Positions 24,519 through 32,848 of a stretch of 44,033 nt of DNA are shown here, in pieces. Every line of letters begins with the position of its first letter. Position 1 is the first letter of the stretch. The stretch comes from an uncultured Pirellulaceae bacterium (lineage in GTDB: Bacteria > Planctomycetota > Planctomycetia > Pirellulales > Pirellulaceae), in the NCBI GenBank assembly GCA_938036435.1, contig CALHPU010000122.1:1-44033 (forward strand), in the 5' to 3' direction. Position numbers and translations under genes: made by a program. The notes under the pieces are model-generated. The model was not told the origin of the DNA and ran no database searches. It was given only the letters and a program-made list of their open reading frames with translations.

Positions 24519-25862
24519 TTACGAAAGTCGTTTTTGTGCAATCTGACGAAGTACGATGGCCACTGAATTGAACGCAAACAAAACCAACAGCAACACGATA
24601 ATCGCTCCTGCAGCGACGTGCTGAAAGTTGAAGGGATCTGCATCGTTGACGGGCTGGCCGGCCCAATAATAGATCTGCAATGGAAGAATCGAAAAGTCAT
24701 CCATCAAATGTTGAGGCCCCATCGAAATCGCCACGATTCCAGAGATCATCAGGATTGGCGCGGCTTCTCCAATCGCTCGGCTCATCGATAAAATACACCC
24801 AGTCATGATTCCCGGAATTGCAGCTGGCAGGGTTACGTTGCGCACCGTTTGCCAAGGCGTACAACCGAGACCTTGAGCGCCTTGGCGTAACGACATCGGA
24901 ACGGCGCGGAGAGCTTCTTGAGTTGAGATGATCACGACGGGAAGAATCACCAGCATCAGCGTCATGCTTGCCGCTAGGACCGACCGTCCAAAGGGCAAGC
25001 GAAACGAATACCAAGCATTTTCAGCGACGACGCCGCCATCGGAGTCACTGAATAATGAAACGGCAAGAGTCGCATCGTCTTCTGGGAAATCGTCATCATC
25101 ACCGATGATGTTGAGTTTGACTTCTGAGCCATCAGACTTCAGTGCCGTCATACCATCGACAAGCGTTGGTGTTTCGTCTCGGTCGGCGACTGGGACGAAG
25201 ACGACCTGCATTCCCTCGGTGACATACTGTCGTTTGAATTTGGTGCCGAGCTCAAAAAATGGTTCGTTGGGACTTCCAAACAAACCGAACATTGTCGCAA
25301 ACACTGTCATTCCTAGAATGCCGTAAACGATCGACGGAACACCAGCGAGATTGTTGATGTTCAGCTGGAGCATGTCAGAGAGCCAGCGGAGAAACTTATT
25401 TCGTGGTTTGAATTCCTCTAGGAAGATCGCAGTCCCAACCCCCAGCGGCAAAAAGAACGCAGTGCAACCGGCGCAGACCCAGATCGATCCCATCAGCGCT
25501 GGTCCAATGCCGGCCTCGCGTGCACTCGGGGCAGGGGGCTTGGAGAGAAAGGACTTGTCGATCGTTTCTTGAAGCTCTCTCAATTCTAGCTGCCTCACCG
25601 TCAGATCTTGAGCGTCTGAGGAATCAGCGGCGACATTGGCCAGTTTGCTTTTGATCTCGCTCAGTTCAGCCACAATTTCATCCTGAGGCGGATTAAAAGC
25701 CAGCATGCCCTGATAAAAGATCGACAGCATTAAGATCAGAAGAATGACCACCGACGAAGTCGAAGTCAAAACGCAAAGCAGCCAAAACAGCCGGTTTGAT
25801 CTGACGCGCTTGTTAGGAGATGTCGTTGGGAATTCGCTGAAATTTGGTGGTGTCTTACTAAT
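24519..25862 (-). CDS. pstA: Phosphate ABC transporter permease PstA, with insertion and apparent ATT start
   Basis: The protein is 447 residues if translation begins at an ATT at 25862, which overlaps the pstC stop (GATTAG) and lies six bases after a perfect AGGAGG. The first conventional start, a TTG at 25769, would cut into membrane helix 1 (RLFWLLCVLTSTSSVVILLI). The permease core is clear: NNLAGVPSIVYGILG, the EAA-like STQEALRAVPMSLRQGAQGLG and SRAIGEAAPILM. Between two core helices (~195-289) there is an insertion of ~95 hydrophilic, Asp-rich residues. An extra ~60-residue helical periplasmic loop follows helix 1. Ordinary PstA is ~280-300 residues. Role: the inner-membrane channel of the phosphate importer, paired with PstC. 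Confidence 0.9.
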   Translation of the reverse strand: MSKTPPNFSEFPTTSPNKRVRSNRLFWLLCVLTSTSSVVILLILMLSIFYQGMLAFNPPQDEIVAELSEIKSKLANVAADSSDAQDLTVRQLELRELQETIDKSFLSKPPAPSAREAGIGPALMGSIWVCAGCTAFFLPLGVGTAIFLEEFKPRNKFLRWLSDMLQLNINNLAGVPSIVYGILGMTVFATMFGLFGSPNEPFFELGTKFKRQYVTEGMQVVFVPVADRDETPTLVDGMTALKSDGSEVKLNIIGDDDDFPEDDATLAVSLFSDSDGGVVAENAWYSFRLPFGRSVLAASMTLMLVILPVVIISTQEALRAVPMSLRQGAQGLGCTPWQTVRNVTLPAAIPGIMTGCILSMSRAIGEAAPILMISGIVAISMGPQHLMDDFSILPLQIYYWAGQPVNDADPFNFQHVAAGAIIVLLLVLFAFNSVAIVLRQIAQKRLS

Positions 25863-26814
25863 CGTAGGCCTCCTGGAATCGGCGGCGAACCACGTTGCCG
25901 ATCACGGTCAGGGTCAGAGTAATAAAGAACAGTACCAACGCAACAGCGTAAATCGAGTAATATCGAACATCGAAATTGGAAATATCACCGGTGGCGGTCG
26001 AAGCCATGTGACCGGTCATCGTTTGGATTTGTTGCCGCGGATCGATGGTTAAATTCGCCAAAGCACCGGCCGCCATCGCGACGATCATGGTTTCGCCAAT
26101 CGCCCGCGCCGCTGCGAGAAGAAAAGCCGAAATAATTCCCGATAGCGCCGCAGGCACAACGACTTTGAGGGAAACATCAAACTTGGTGCCTCCAAGTCCG
26201 TAGGCCGCTTCACGTAGTCTGCGAGGAACTGCTTGCAGGGCATCTTCGGACAGTGAAGCTACCGTTGGCAAACAGAGAATCCCAACGGCAATTCCAGCGC
26301 TGACCGCATTGTAAAAATCGACTTGAATTCCGATAGCTTGTAGCGCCGGTGTGATGACCACTAGCGCGAAGAATCCGTAAACGACCGTCGGTATACCCGC
26401 GAGCAATTCCAAAATTGGTTTAAGCACGTTCCGCAATCGCTTGGGAGCGTACTCGCTCAGGTAGATCGCAGTAACCAATCCCAAAGGCAGTGCGACGCAC
26501 ATGGCGATTACGGTGACCCACATCGTGCCACAGATCAGCGGCCAAATCCCGAACAGCTTTTCGTTGCCCAGCGTTGGGCTCCAAGTGAGCCCAAAGAGAA
26601 AGTCGGAAATACTGGTTTCCGGCATGCTGAAAAACTGGATCGTTTGTCCGACCAGCAGACAAACGATCGTAACAGTAATCAGCAAGGTGAACGCCGTGCA
26701 ACATGCAAGCGCCGCTAGAATGAACCACTCACGGAACCGAGTCGTCGCCAAAGAGCGAAATTGGCGACGTTGTAAAACGGCCGGTTTTTGATTGGCGGTG
26801 TCCGCAACTGCCAT
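25858..26814 (-). CDS. pstC: Phosphate ABC transporter permease PstC
   Basis: The protein is 318 residues with six predicted membrane helices, including FILAALACCTAFTLLITVTIV near the start. The permease signature is present: ELLAGIPTVVYGFFAL, the EAA-like SEDALQAVPRRLREAAYGLGG and ARAIGETMIVAMAAG. It forms the membrane channel with PstA. It starts at ATG 26814 and overlaps pstA by a few bases (see pstA). A hairpin-rich gap of 108 bp separates it from pstS. Confidence 0.94.
   Translation of the reverse strand: MAVADTANQKPAVLQRRQFRSLATTRFREWFILAALACCTAFTLLITVTIVCLLVGQTIQFFSMPETSISDFLFGLTWSPTLGNEKLFGIWPLICGTMWVTVIAMCVALPLGLVTAIYLSEYAPKRLRNVLKPILELLAGIPTVVYGFFALVVITPALQAIGIQVDFYNAVSAGIAVGILCLPTVASLSEDALQAVPRRLREAAYGLGGTKFDVSLKVVVPAALSGIISAFLLAAARAIGETMIVAMAAGALANLTIDPRQQIQTMTGHMASTATGDISNFDVRYYSIYAVALVLFFITLTLTVIGNVVRRRFQEAYD
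25869..25874 (-). promoter_or_regulatory. Shine-Dalgarno AGGAGG that decides the pstA start
   Basis: It lies within the last codons of pstC, six bases before the ATT at 25862. There is no other start codon (ATG, GTG or TTG) in the pstA frame until 25769, which would truncate the first membrane helix. This is the strongest Shine-Dalgarno in the locus. Confidence 0.7.
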
Positions 26815-26844
26815 TAATTCAACTCAAGAGAATAGTGGGAAATA

Positions 26845-26884
26845 GCCGGCCCCGGCCTGGAGGCTCCAGATTATAAGAAGCCTC
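26845..26884 (-). promoter_or_regulatory. Intercistronic hairpins between pstS and pstC
   Basis: GCCGG/CCGGC (26845-26856) and CTGGAGGCTCCAG (26857-26869) can form adjacent hairpins. A different pairing, GAGGCT (26860-26865) with AGCCTC (26879-26884), excludes the second. Such structures between pstS and the membrane genes are expected to keep the binding protein in excess by partial termination or mRNA processing. This function is inferred. Confidence 0.45.
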
Positions 26885-26922
26885 TGTCGGAACACCACGG
26901 AATTTCTGTTAATACAGCTGAA

Positions 26923-27969
26923 CTATTTCAGCAAATTTTCAACCGTGTACACCTCTGACAAAGACCCCTCTCGTTTGGCGGGTTCACCATTGTTCATTTC
27001 CCAGAAATGCGTGCCTACTTTTCGAGTTTTGAAGTGTGCTTTGGCCGCATCCCCGATCTCTTTTGGGAGTCCGACGTATTTGACTTTCGCAGCAAGCTCC
27101 GGGGCGTTGTCCAAGTAGTAATTCACGAACACTTTGACTTCTGGTCGTCGCGCTGACTTACTGTTGACGTAGATGAACAGAGGACGAGAGAACGGAGCGT
27201 AAACTCCCGATTCGATGTTGGCCGCAGAAACTTCAACCGCCTCGCCAGAGTCAGGATTAACAATCTTGACACCCTTGAGTTTGTCTTGGTTGGCGAAGTA
27301 GTAAGACGCACCAAAGAAACCAATGGCGCCTTCCGTTTTCGCAATTCCCTGAACCAGAACGTTGTCGTCCTCACTAACCGACATGTCAGCACGCATCGAA
27401 GCGTCCGATTTGCCAACGACGACCTCTTTGAAGTAGTCGAAGGTTCCCGAATCGGTGCCGGGCGAAAAGATCTTAATCTCAGTTGCTGGCCATGAATCGT
27501 CGATGTCTTTCCATGTCTTGGCATTGGTAAAGCTTTTGTCTTTTGAATCCGCAAGGAAGATCTTCTTGAGTTGATCGACCGTTAGTTGCTCAACGAAGTC
27601 GTTCGACTTTCCGACAGCAACGGTTAACCCATCGTAGGCAACTGGAATCTCAATGAACGACACTCCATTAGCTTTGCAGCTTTCGAATTCCTTATACTTG
27701 ATCGGACGGGAGGCATCGGAGATGTCTGTTTCACCTTTGGTGAATCGTTTGAATCCACCGCCGGTACCAGAGACGCCTACAGGGACTTTGACCTTTGGCG
27801 CAATTTTTCGAAAGCCGGCATCAGCTTCAATGGTGATTGGAGCCACAGTGCTCGAGCCATCAATGTTGATTGTTCCTTCAAGATCCTTCAGGCCGGATTG
27901 AGCTTGGGTCGAAACTGTCAAAAAACAAGTGACGATCGTTAGTGCAAATATTGCTAGAGTTTGTTTCAT
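26923..27969 (-). CDS. pstS: Periplasmic phosphate-binding protein PstS
   Basis: The protein is 348 residues from the ATG at 27969 (MKQTLAIFAL...), which gives a clean signal peptide. An upstream TTG-initiated extension to 28047 would spoil it. The phosphate-binding motifs are IDGSSTVAPI, GVSGTGGGFKRFTKGETDISDASRPI and FSPGTDSGTFDYF. These are typical of the PstS subgroup found outside enterics. It delivers phosphate to PstCA. A Pho-box-like array precedes it (see entry at 28061-28103), suggesting induction on phosphate limitation. Confidence 0.95.
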   Translation of the reverse strand: MKQTLAIFALTIVTCFLTVSTQAQSGLKDLEGTINIDGSSTVAPITIEADAGFRKIAPKVKVPVGVSGTGGGFKRFTKGETDISDASRPIKYKEFESCKANGVSFIEIPVAYDGLTVAVGKSNDFVEQLTVDQLKKIFLADSKDKSFTNAKTWKDIDDSWPATEIKIFSPGTDSGTFDYFKEVVVGKSDASMRADMSVSEDDNVLVQGIAKTEGAIGFFGASYYFANQDKLKGVKIVNPDSGEAVEVSAANIESGVYAPFSRPLFIYVNSKSARRPEVKVFVNYYLDNAPELAAKVKYVGLPKEIGDAAKAHFKTRKVGTHFWEMNNGEPAKREGSLSEVYTVENLLK

Positions 27970-28060
27970 GTCTTGTGCCGAAAAAAGTTTCGATAGTGCG
28001 GGGTGCAAGGAAGTTCGTATCGGTCGAGACGCCAAAGACGCCGACACCCAGTAGTTTGGA

Positions 28061-28103
28061 AGGATACAAATCCTTTGTTAAGATGCCGTTAACAATCCTT
28101 AAA
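28061..28103 (-). promoter_or_regulatory. Candidate Pho box and -10 element of the pst operon
   Basis: On the minus strand, three TTAA(G/C) blocks occur in series (centres about 28100, 28091 and 28080), spaced 10 and 11 bp apart, as expected for PhoB/PhoP dimers binding one face of DNA. A TATCCT hexamer (28061-28066) follows about 11 bp after the last block, in the position of a -10 element. It lies ~100 bp before the pstS ATG. The first two spacings are not identical, so a binding test is needed. Confidence 0.5.
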
Positions 28104-28187
28104 AATCTAATGAAATAGTTGGGAGACAAGCAAACGGGCGAATCGACCGCATAAAACGTCAATTCTGGTGCCAGCGCTAGTCTTTCT

Positions 28188-30005
28188 CTAATTGTCCGTT
28201 TCTTCTTGCTCGCTAGGACAAGGTTCAGCGGAGGGCAGTCGGATCTCGAATTGGCAGCCTTTACCCAGCTGGCTTTGGAGGTGTACCGAGCCGCCGAAAG
28301 ACTGTGACAAGTGTTTTACGATCGCTAGACCAAGCCCAGTTCCGCCGATATCACGCGACCTTGATTTATCAACGCGATAGAACCTCTCGAACACTCTGGC
28401 TTGTTGGTCTTTCGCGATTCCTATTCCAGTGTCGGTGACTCGGATGATTACTTCTTTTTTTGTTGCGGTCGAAGTCTTACTGGTTGAGAGTGTTACCGTA
28501 CCGCCTTCAAGCGTGTAGTGAATTGCATTGACCAGCAAGTTCTTGATCATCGTTTCAACCGCAGAGGCATCGATTCGCGCGATCGGCGTGTGGTCTGTTA
28601 GTTCTAGATTTAGATTCAGTCCGTGGTCTTGGGCCAGTTTTGAAAACTGTTCAACCGTGGAGTGGCATACCTGATTGAGATCAACATCGGAAATTGAAAA
28701 TGCATTTTCACCAGATTCAACCTTGGCCAGTAGCAGCAAGTCTTGAATTTGTTCGTTTAGCAGATCAGCGTGGAACTCGATTTGTTTGACGAACTCCACA
28801 CTTTTATCTTTGTCGTTGATCGCTCCCATGAGCAGCGTTTCCGAATAAGCCTTGATCGAGGCCAGCGGCGTTTTGAGTTCATGTGAAACGTTGGCGACGA
28901 AATCCTGCCGCATCGTTTCGAGTTTTCTCAGTTCGGTCACATCATTCAAGACCACGACGACACCGGGTTGGTTTTCGTCAGCCAGCACGGACACGCGGGC
29001 GCGAAGCGTTTTCTGTGGTTTGGTGAGCGTTTTGAATTCAGTTTTGGTGAATGATCGCTCGGCTTGCGTCTTTTCAACCGAAGCAACCAGTTCTGGAATG
29101 CGAACGATCTCGATCAATTGTTTATTGACGATCTCCGGTCGCGTCAGTTCCAGCATTTTACAGGCAGCGCCGTTGGCCATCATGACTTGCCCATCGGGTT
29201 GGATGGCAATAACGCCTTCTTTCATGCTTGAGAGTACTGAATCGAGATGTCTGTTGTTTTCGATCAGCCTTTCTTCGCGCACGATCAGTTCGTCTTTCAT
29301 TGCTTCAAAAGCATCACCAAGCTCGCCCCACTCGCCGGCTTGCCGGGTCAGGTTAATTGAAGCCTGATAGTCGCCGACGCCAATGCGACGCGCTGCGGCC
29401 GCAAAAAGCGCAAGCGGCTGCATGTACCTAGCAGAAAAGAATGACATGAGTAACGCGGTGAGGCCACCGACGGCAATCGCAAACAGCCAGACATACCGTT
29501 GGATGGAGGCAATGGATGAGTTGATGGTCTCCGCCGGCGTGGCAACACGCACGTAGCTAGGATTGGATTTGTCGTCGGAATCTATTCTGCGGGCGAAATA
29601 CATCATCGGTTTGGCCAGTGTCGCGCTATAGCGTTCAGAGAAACCAGAGCCGTTGGCTTTGGCCAATAGAACTTCGGTTCGTGTTGCATGAGATCCAATG
29701 TCTCGATCACCAGTAATCGAATCAGCAACAACCGCGCCATCGGGCCTAATCAGCGTGACACGCGTCTCGGATTTCTCTCCGATGCGCTTGATATGATTTG
29801 GAAGCGTTTCGTCTTCAATTCCAACTTCGAGCCCATCAATGTGTTCGGCGAGAATAAGTGTCATCGAACCCATTTTTGATTTGGCGGCGCTAATCATTTG
29901 ATCGCGCGTGATCCGACTGAGCGCGAGCACGAAAAATCCAGCGGCCAGTAAATGGAGAACTAGATACCCAATTAGGAAACGGCGAACAGTGCGCGGGAAA
30001 TTCAT
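28188..30005 (-). CDS. phoR: Phosphate-regulon sensor kinase PhoR
   Basis: The protein is 605 residues. Two membrane helices (~9-31 and ~172-192) flank an extracytoplasmic sensing region of ~140 residues. HAMP (~193-245), PAS (~250-350) and HisKA follow, with the phospho-acceptor His375 in NVSHELKTPLAS. An ATPase domain has the N box NLLVNAIHYT, G1 DTGIGI and G2 GTGLGLAIVK. It phosphorylates PhoB and is held inactive by PstSCAB-PhoU when phosphate is plentiful. The gene is first in the locus, 219 bp upstream of pstS. The large periplasmic domain is longer than in E. coli PhoR and resembles the PhoR of Gram-positive bacteria. Confidence 0.92.
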   Translation of the reverse strand: MNFPRTVRRFLIGYLVLHLLAAGFFVLALSRITRDQMISAAKSKMGSMTLILAEHIDGLEVGIEDETLPNHIKRIGEKSETRVTLIRPDGAVVADSITGDRDIGSHATRTEVLLAKANGSGFSERYSATLAKPMMYFARRIDSDDKSNPSYVRVATPAETINSSIASIQRYVWLFAIAVGGLTALLMSFFSARYMQPLALFAAAARRIGVGDYQASINLTRQAGEWGELGDAFEAMKDELIVREERLIENNRHLDSVLSSMKEGVIAIQPDGQVMMANGAACKMLELTRPEIVNKQLIEIVRIPELVASVEKTQAERSFTKTEFKTLTKPQKTLRARVSVLADENQPGVVVVLNDVTELRKLETMRQDFVANVSHELKTPLASIKAYSETLLMGAINDKDKSVEFVKQIEFHADLLNEQIQDLLLLAKVESGENAFSISDVDLNQVCHSTVEQFSKLAQDHGLNLNLELTDHTPIARIDASAVETMIKNLLVNAIHYTLEGGTVTLSTSKTSTATKKEVIIRVTDTGIGIAKDQQARVFERFYRVDKSRSRDIGGTGLGLAIVKHLSQSFGGSVHLQSQLGKGCQFEIRLPSAEPCPSEQEETDN

Positions 30006-30138
30006 GGAATCGAAACGTCAACGTGTCTCAGTTGCGGTAAATGATCCACTGGACCAACGCAGGGCCAGCAAGACGATTGAAGTTTAACAGATTATTCTCT
30101 TCAATTGCGTCGGGTAAAAACACCTTTTTGCCCAAGGC

Positions 30139-31635
30139 CTACTTGTTCAGCATAGCGTTGCGGAAGAATATCCCAGAATCAGATGGCTCATATTGGTAGC
30201 TTTTAATCAGCGACGGGGACCAATCCGGGTCGAAGATCCAAGCACACCATGAAATATTTTTCTTGTCAAGGTATTTGAGTATCGTGTTTCGAAAGGTTCC
30301 GTCGTCAATGAAGTGCGCTTCGTCGCCTTCGAGATAGTATCCCATTTCAGTCACGAAGACTGGATAGCGATTTGTAAGGAAACCAAAGTGTTCTTCCCAG
30401 TGAGGTTCTCTTGGAGGTGAACATTTACCCGGATAGGGATGCGCTACATAAGCAATGCCGGGTCGATCAATGGGATTGTTTTTTACATCGCGCAAATCGT
30501 ATGACCAGTCAAAACCACCGACCAGTGGAATGGCGTTTCCATCGTTTGCATAAATGGTATCTACGATCGATTCGACGATTGTTTTCCATTGACGCCACGT
30601 GCATGTGCTTCCCGTGGCCTTGTAAACGTTCAGTTCATTGTAGATTTCGTAGAAGGCCACGGTTGGATTGCCTTCGTAGTGCTTTGAGATCGCATCCCAA
30701 AATCTGAGCGTTTCCTTTAGGCTCGTTTTGTAGTGTTCTGATTCAAAATCGCCGGTCCTCAAGTTGCCTATGCTGTGCCAGTCAATGATGACATACATTT
30801 CCAGTTCGTCACACCACCTGATGGCTTGGTCCAAAAGTTTTAGGTAGTTTTCAAATCCGCGCCTTCTCAATCGCTGTGGATGTACCGGGATTCTGATGAT
30901 GTTAGCACCCCATTTTTTAATGGCTTCGAAGTGCTTCTTGCTCCATTGACCGTCACTTTTAATTTTGTCTGGGTCTCCAATCGCCATACCTTTAAAAATG
31001 ATCGAAGTGCCATCGTCGTCAACAAATCGGTTTTTGAAAACCTTGATGAAGCCCATCGGCCCCTTTTTGGGGTCGGCAGGTTTTAGGCGCGTCCATGCGT
31101 CGATCATTTGTCGTGAGTCGTGAAGTGTTGTCTGCGAGTTGTTTTTGATGACGGAGGCTATAGTGCTGTCGTGATTGATCAAAATAGTGAGGGGATGCGC
31201 GACTCGGTACCTAAAGGTATCGTTTTGATGGCTGTTGTTCACGATCCCCAGTTGCTCAATCACGTTACTTTGTGGGTCGGCCAGAAGTGGAAACGTGATT
31301 CCTTGTGAGGAAGAGAAGTCCTTGAGAACCTGAACTCCGTCGAAGCTAAGCCCAACAACCTGCAGGCCTGCCGATTCAATGGATTTAAGTTCGCTTTGTA
31401 ATTGAGTCAATTGCTCTTTACTGCTAGGACACCAGCCCGCAGAACGGAAGATGACCAACGCAATTGGTCCATCAGAAAGAAGATCACTCAGCTTCCGGAA
31501 ATTACCGAACTGGTCTTGGAGTGTGAAATCTTCGATGCGGGTTCCCGCATCAGGCTCAGAGATTGTCTGGGCAGGTGCAGTTGATGGAGTCAAGGCTAAG
31601 GCAAACAAAATTGCCAGCAGTAAGAGGAATCTCAT
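30139..31635 (-). CDS. Secreted peroxiredoxin-like/GH5 cellulase-type fusion protein
   Basis: The protein is 498 residues with a signal peptide (~1-22). Residues ~33-185 form an AhpC/TSA-like domain with Cys69 in FRSAGWCPSSKEQL; the usual second Cys of CxxC is Ser, and the Thr/Pro context of classical peroxiredoxins is altered. Residues ~195-495 are a glycoside hydrolase family 5 domain. The acid/base Glu334 is in YEIYNELN, the nucleophile Glu430 in VTEMGYY, and His400-Tyr401 in AHPYPG, so the hydrolase appears catalytically complete. It would cleave beta-glucan-like polymers outside the cytoplasm. The GT2 synthase gene lies 40 bp upstream on the same strand, suggesting one transcript in which a polymer is made and then trimmed. 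The redox domain's role is unknown; it could have an added stabilising or electron-coupling function. Confidence 0.88.
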   Translation of the reverse strand: MRFLLLLAILFALALTPSTAPAQTISEPDAGTRIEDFTLQDQFGNFRKLSDLLSDGPIALVIFRSAGWCPSSKEQLTQLQSELKSIESAGLQVVGLSFDGVQVLKDFSSSQGITFPLLADPQSNVIEQLGIVNNSHQNDTFRYRVAHPLTILINHDSTIASVIKNNSQTTLHDSRQMIDAWTRLKPADPKKGPMGFIKVFKNRFVDDDGTSIIFKGMAIGDPDKIKSDGQWSKKHFEAIKKWGANIIRIPVHPQRLRRRGFENYLKLLDQAIRWCDELEMYVIIDWHSIGNLRTGDFESEHYKTSLKETLRFWDAISKHYEGNPTVAFYEIYNELNVYKATGSTCTWRQWKTIVESIVDTIYANDGNAIPLVGGFDWSYDLRDVKNNPIDRPGIAYVAHPYPGKCSPPREPHWEEHFGFLTNRYPVFVTEMGYYLEGDEAHFIDDGTFRNTILKYLDKKNISWCAWIFDPDWSPSLIKSYQYEPSDSGIFFRNAMLNK

Positions 31636-31675
31636 TCAAAACCTTGCTCGAGATAAATGTATCAAATCTTGATGC

Positions 31676-32848
31676 TCAATCGCGCTCAGTTCTGAGCCAT
31701 ACTTTCTCGCGCTTGAACAGCAACGAAACATAAATTGCTATTTTGCGAAAGAGGAACCAAGGCATCGCTAGAATCGCCTTAGCAGGAACTCTGTCGCGGC
31801 AATGAACCATCCAGCCTAACACGAGACTCGATCCCATCAATAAGGCTCCAACACTCAACATGATCGCTGGAACCAAACTTCCCCCAAAAACTGCCATCAA
31901 AAGGGCGCACAAAGTCAGAAATCCCCAAGCGATCCCCAGCAGCGCTACCGGAGGAATACAAAGATCAAACGCAGCCCAAAGCAAACCGGGGCGGAACGAA
32001 GTAAAGGATCTCAAAGCCATCTTTGGCGCATTAGTGAGAATTGATTCGAGGTATCCTTGCTCCCAGCGGCGTCTCTGTTGCACCAGCGTTCCCCACTCTT
32101 TTGGTACGTGACCATCGATTCTTGCTTCAGGGCAGAAAGTAGGAGGATACCCTGCGTAGGCAAGTTCCAAGCCCAGTGTCGTGTCTTCGGCGAGAGACTT
32201 ATTGGCGACATCGACCTTTCGAATCACGTGCCAAGGAAATGCCATTCCACTACCGGTCAGCTGACACGGCATGCCTGCACGCAAAGAACCCAATGGGCGG
32301 ATATGATTCTTGAACCAAAGCGTAAATGAAGAAGCATTGTTGCTCGCGACGCCGTCGGTTTGTTCCCCAAAAATATAAGAGCCTTGAACCGGTCGGTCTA
32401 GTTTTGCAGCCTTGCTAGATAGATGGGCCAAAGCATCTGCCGAAATTCGACAATCGGCATCGACGACGATAACAACTTCGGGAGGGTCGGCTTCCAGTTT
32501 TTCCAATGCGAACCGCAGGGCATAAGCCTTACCTCGATCGGTCTGGTCGAACCTTTCGAAGACTTCGGCTCCGTAGCTTTTGGCGACCTCAGCGGTAGCA
32601 TCCTCACAGTTATCAGCAATGACGATAGCGCGGTCGTTGTCTTGCATTTGGCTTTTTACGTCCTGCAAGATTCCTGAAATGATCGCCTCTTCGTTGTGTG
32701 CCGGGATTAAGACGGCCAGTCGAGGCAGTTTGCTTTTCTCAAATTCACTCTTTGACGCAGGTATGAGCGAAAGAAAACACTGGAGCGAAAAAGTCAAGAT
32801 GGGAATCAAGACAATGACTGAAACAAGTACCAATGTGAAAGTAAACAT
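31676..32848 (-). CDS. Membrane family 2 glycosyltransferase (processive synthase-like)
   Basis: The protein is 390 residues from the ATG at 32848; a TTG at 32902 would add 18 residues. An N-terminal membrane helix is followed by a GT-A domain with AVLIPAHNEE, the VVDADC (DxD) motif, CQLTGSGMAFPW and LAEDTTLGLELAYAGY. It ends the catalytic part with QQRRRWEQGYLE, the Q(R)xxRW motif of processive synthases. Three or four C-terminal helices follow. It would polymerise or extend a beta-glycan at the membrane. Adjacency to the GH5 fusion suggests a cellulose-like or chitin-like polymer, but donor sugar is not identifiable. No PilZ or BcsB is present. Confidence 0.86.
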   Translation of the reverse strand: MFTFTLVLVSVIVLIPILTFSLQCFLSLIPASKSEFEKSKLPRLAVLIPAHNEEAIISGILQDVKSQMQDNDRAIVIADNCEDATAEVAKSYGAEVFERFDQTDRGKAYALRFALEKLEADPPEVVIVVDADCRISADALAHLSSKAAKLDRPVQGSYIFGEQTDGVASNNASSFTLWFKNHIRPLGSLRAGMPCQLTGSGMAFPWHVIRKVDVANKSLAEDTTLGLELAYAGYPPTFCPEARIDGHVPKEWGTLVQQRRRWEQGYLESILTNAPKMALRSFTSFRPGLLWAAFDLCIPPVALLGIAWGFLTLCALLMAVFGGSLVPAIMLSVGALLMGSSLVLGWMVHCRDRVPAKAILAMPWFLFRKIAIYVSLLFKREKVWLRTERD

